From: JADIYM01 sp964641945
GTDB lineage: Bacteria; Acidobacteriota; Blastocatellia; UBA7656; JADIYM01
Direction of reading: 5' to 3'
Length of the DNA: 12,036 nt
NCBI GenBank assembly: GCA_964641945.1
Contig: CAZXLQ010000149.1
Span: 1 to 12,036, forward strand
Every line of letters starts with the position of its first letter. The first letter of the stretch is position 1. This document shows positions 11,892 to 12,036 of the stretch, in pieces. The translations under genes were made by a program, and so were the position numbers. The notes under the pieces are model-generated. The model was not told where the DNA came from. It did no database searches and was given only the letters and a program-made list of their open reading frames with translations.

Positions 11892-12036
11892 GTGATCGAC
11901 CCTGGAGCATCTCGCCGGCTGGCCCGGCAGATCGTTCGCGCCGATGATCTCGGCGCGTTCGTTCTCGACAGGCGTCCCTCGCTCGGGCCGGACGACTTTG
12001 CCGGACTGAAGGGCGAGGTCGACCGGCTCGTCGAGG
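11892..12036 (+). CDS. start of an unidentified protein (partial, right edge)
   Basis: An open frame of 48 codons from a GTG at 11892 runs off the window (VIDPGASRRLARQIVRADDL...). AGGAG (11882-11886) lies 5 bases upstream and overlaps the TAG stop of the preceding gene, so the two are probably translationally coupled. The visible part is a charged, helical segment (RRLARQIV, then FAGLKGEVDRLVE) with no signal peptide. Helical N-termini like this occur in large TPR or CHAT proteins that often follow such sigma and zinc-finger pairs in Acidobacteriota, but nothing diagnostic is within view, so the function is unknown. Confidence 0.7.
   Translation, partial: MIDPGASRRLARQIVRADDLGAFVLDRRPSLGPDDFAGLKGEVDRLVE

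Overview
The window is high-GC bacterial DNA in which short gene clusters on both strands carry core metabolism and RNA-processing genes beside signalling genes. Several features together point to Acidobacteriota (Thermoanaerobaculia- or Vicinamibacteria-like): a Ser/Thr kinase with an N-terminal Cys4 ribbon ending in FCPTDG, a large secreted HYR-repeat protein, a sigma factor paired with a zinc-finger protein that carries a carboxypeptidase-regulatory-like fold, and intergenic palindromes built on GGACAGGATT. This placement is inference; the window holds no rRNA or other strong marker.

Layout. 1-3466 (minus strand): a type IV pilin-like protein, then a propionyl/methylmalonyl-CoA carboxyltransferase (PccB type), then, 24 bases further on, a Ser/Thr kinase whose C-terminus is a PilZ-like domain and which runs off the left edge. 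3467-3510: a 44-base divergent promoter region. 3511-4887 (plus): a CCA-adding tRNA nucleotidyltransferase. 4886-4956: an inverted repeat between convergent genes. 4963-7893 (minus): a 976-aa secreted protein with pre-peptidase-C-like modules and three HYR-type modules. 7894-8333: a 440-base intergenic region with a stem-loop and the glpX promoter. 8334-9371 (plus): class II fructose-1,6-bisphosphatase. 9372-9737: a palindromic repeat and an otherwise empty stretch. 9738-12036 (plus): an ECF sigma factor with its own terminator, a second diverged sigma factor, a second copy of the palindrome ending in a T-run, a cytoplasmic zinc-finger protein that may be an anti-sigma factor, and the first 48 codons of a coupled downstream gene.

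How it fits together. The kinase-PilZ protein is probably co-transcribed with the carboxyltransferase, the only hint of its target. The right-hand block looks like a regulatory unit: sigma factor, possible zinc-finger anti-sigma with a beta-sandwich, and a coupled gene that may be its effector. Three left-hand genes (pccB, the pilin, cca) have good -10 boxes 7-9 bases before the start codon and no Shine-Dalgarno, so they are probably leaderless. The right-hand genes have Shine-Dalgarno sequences.
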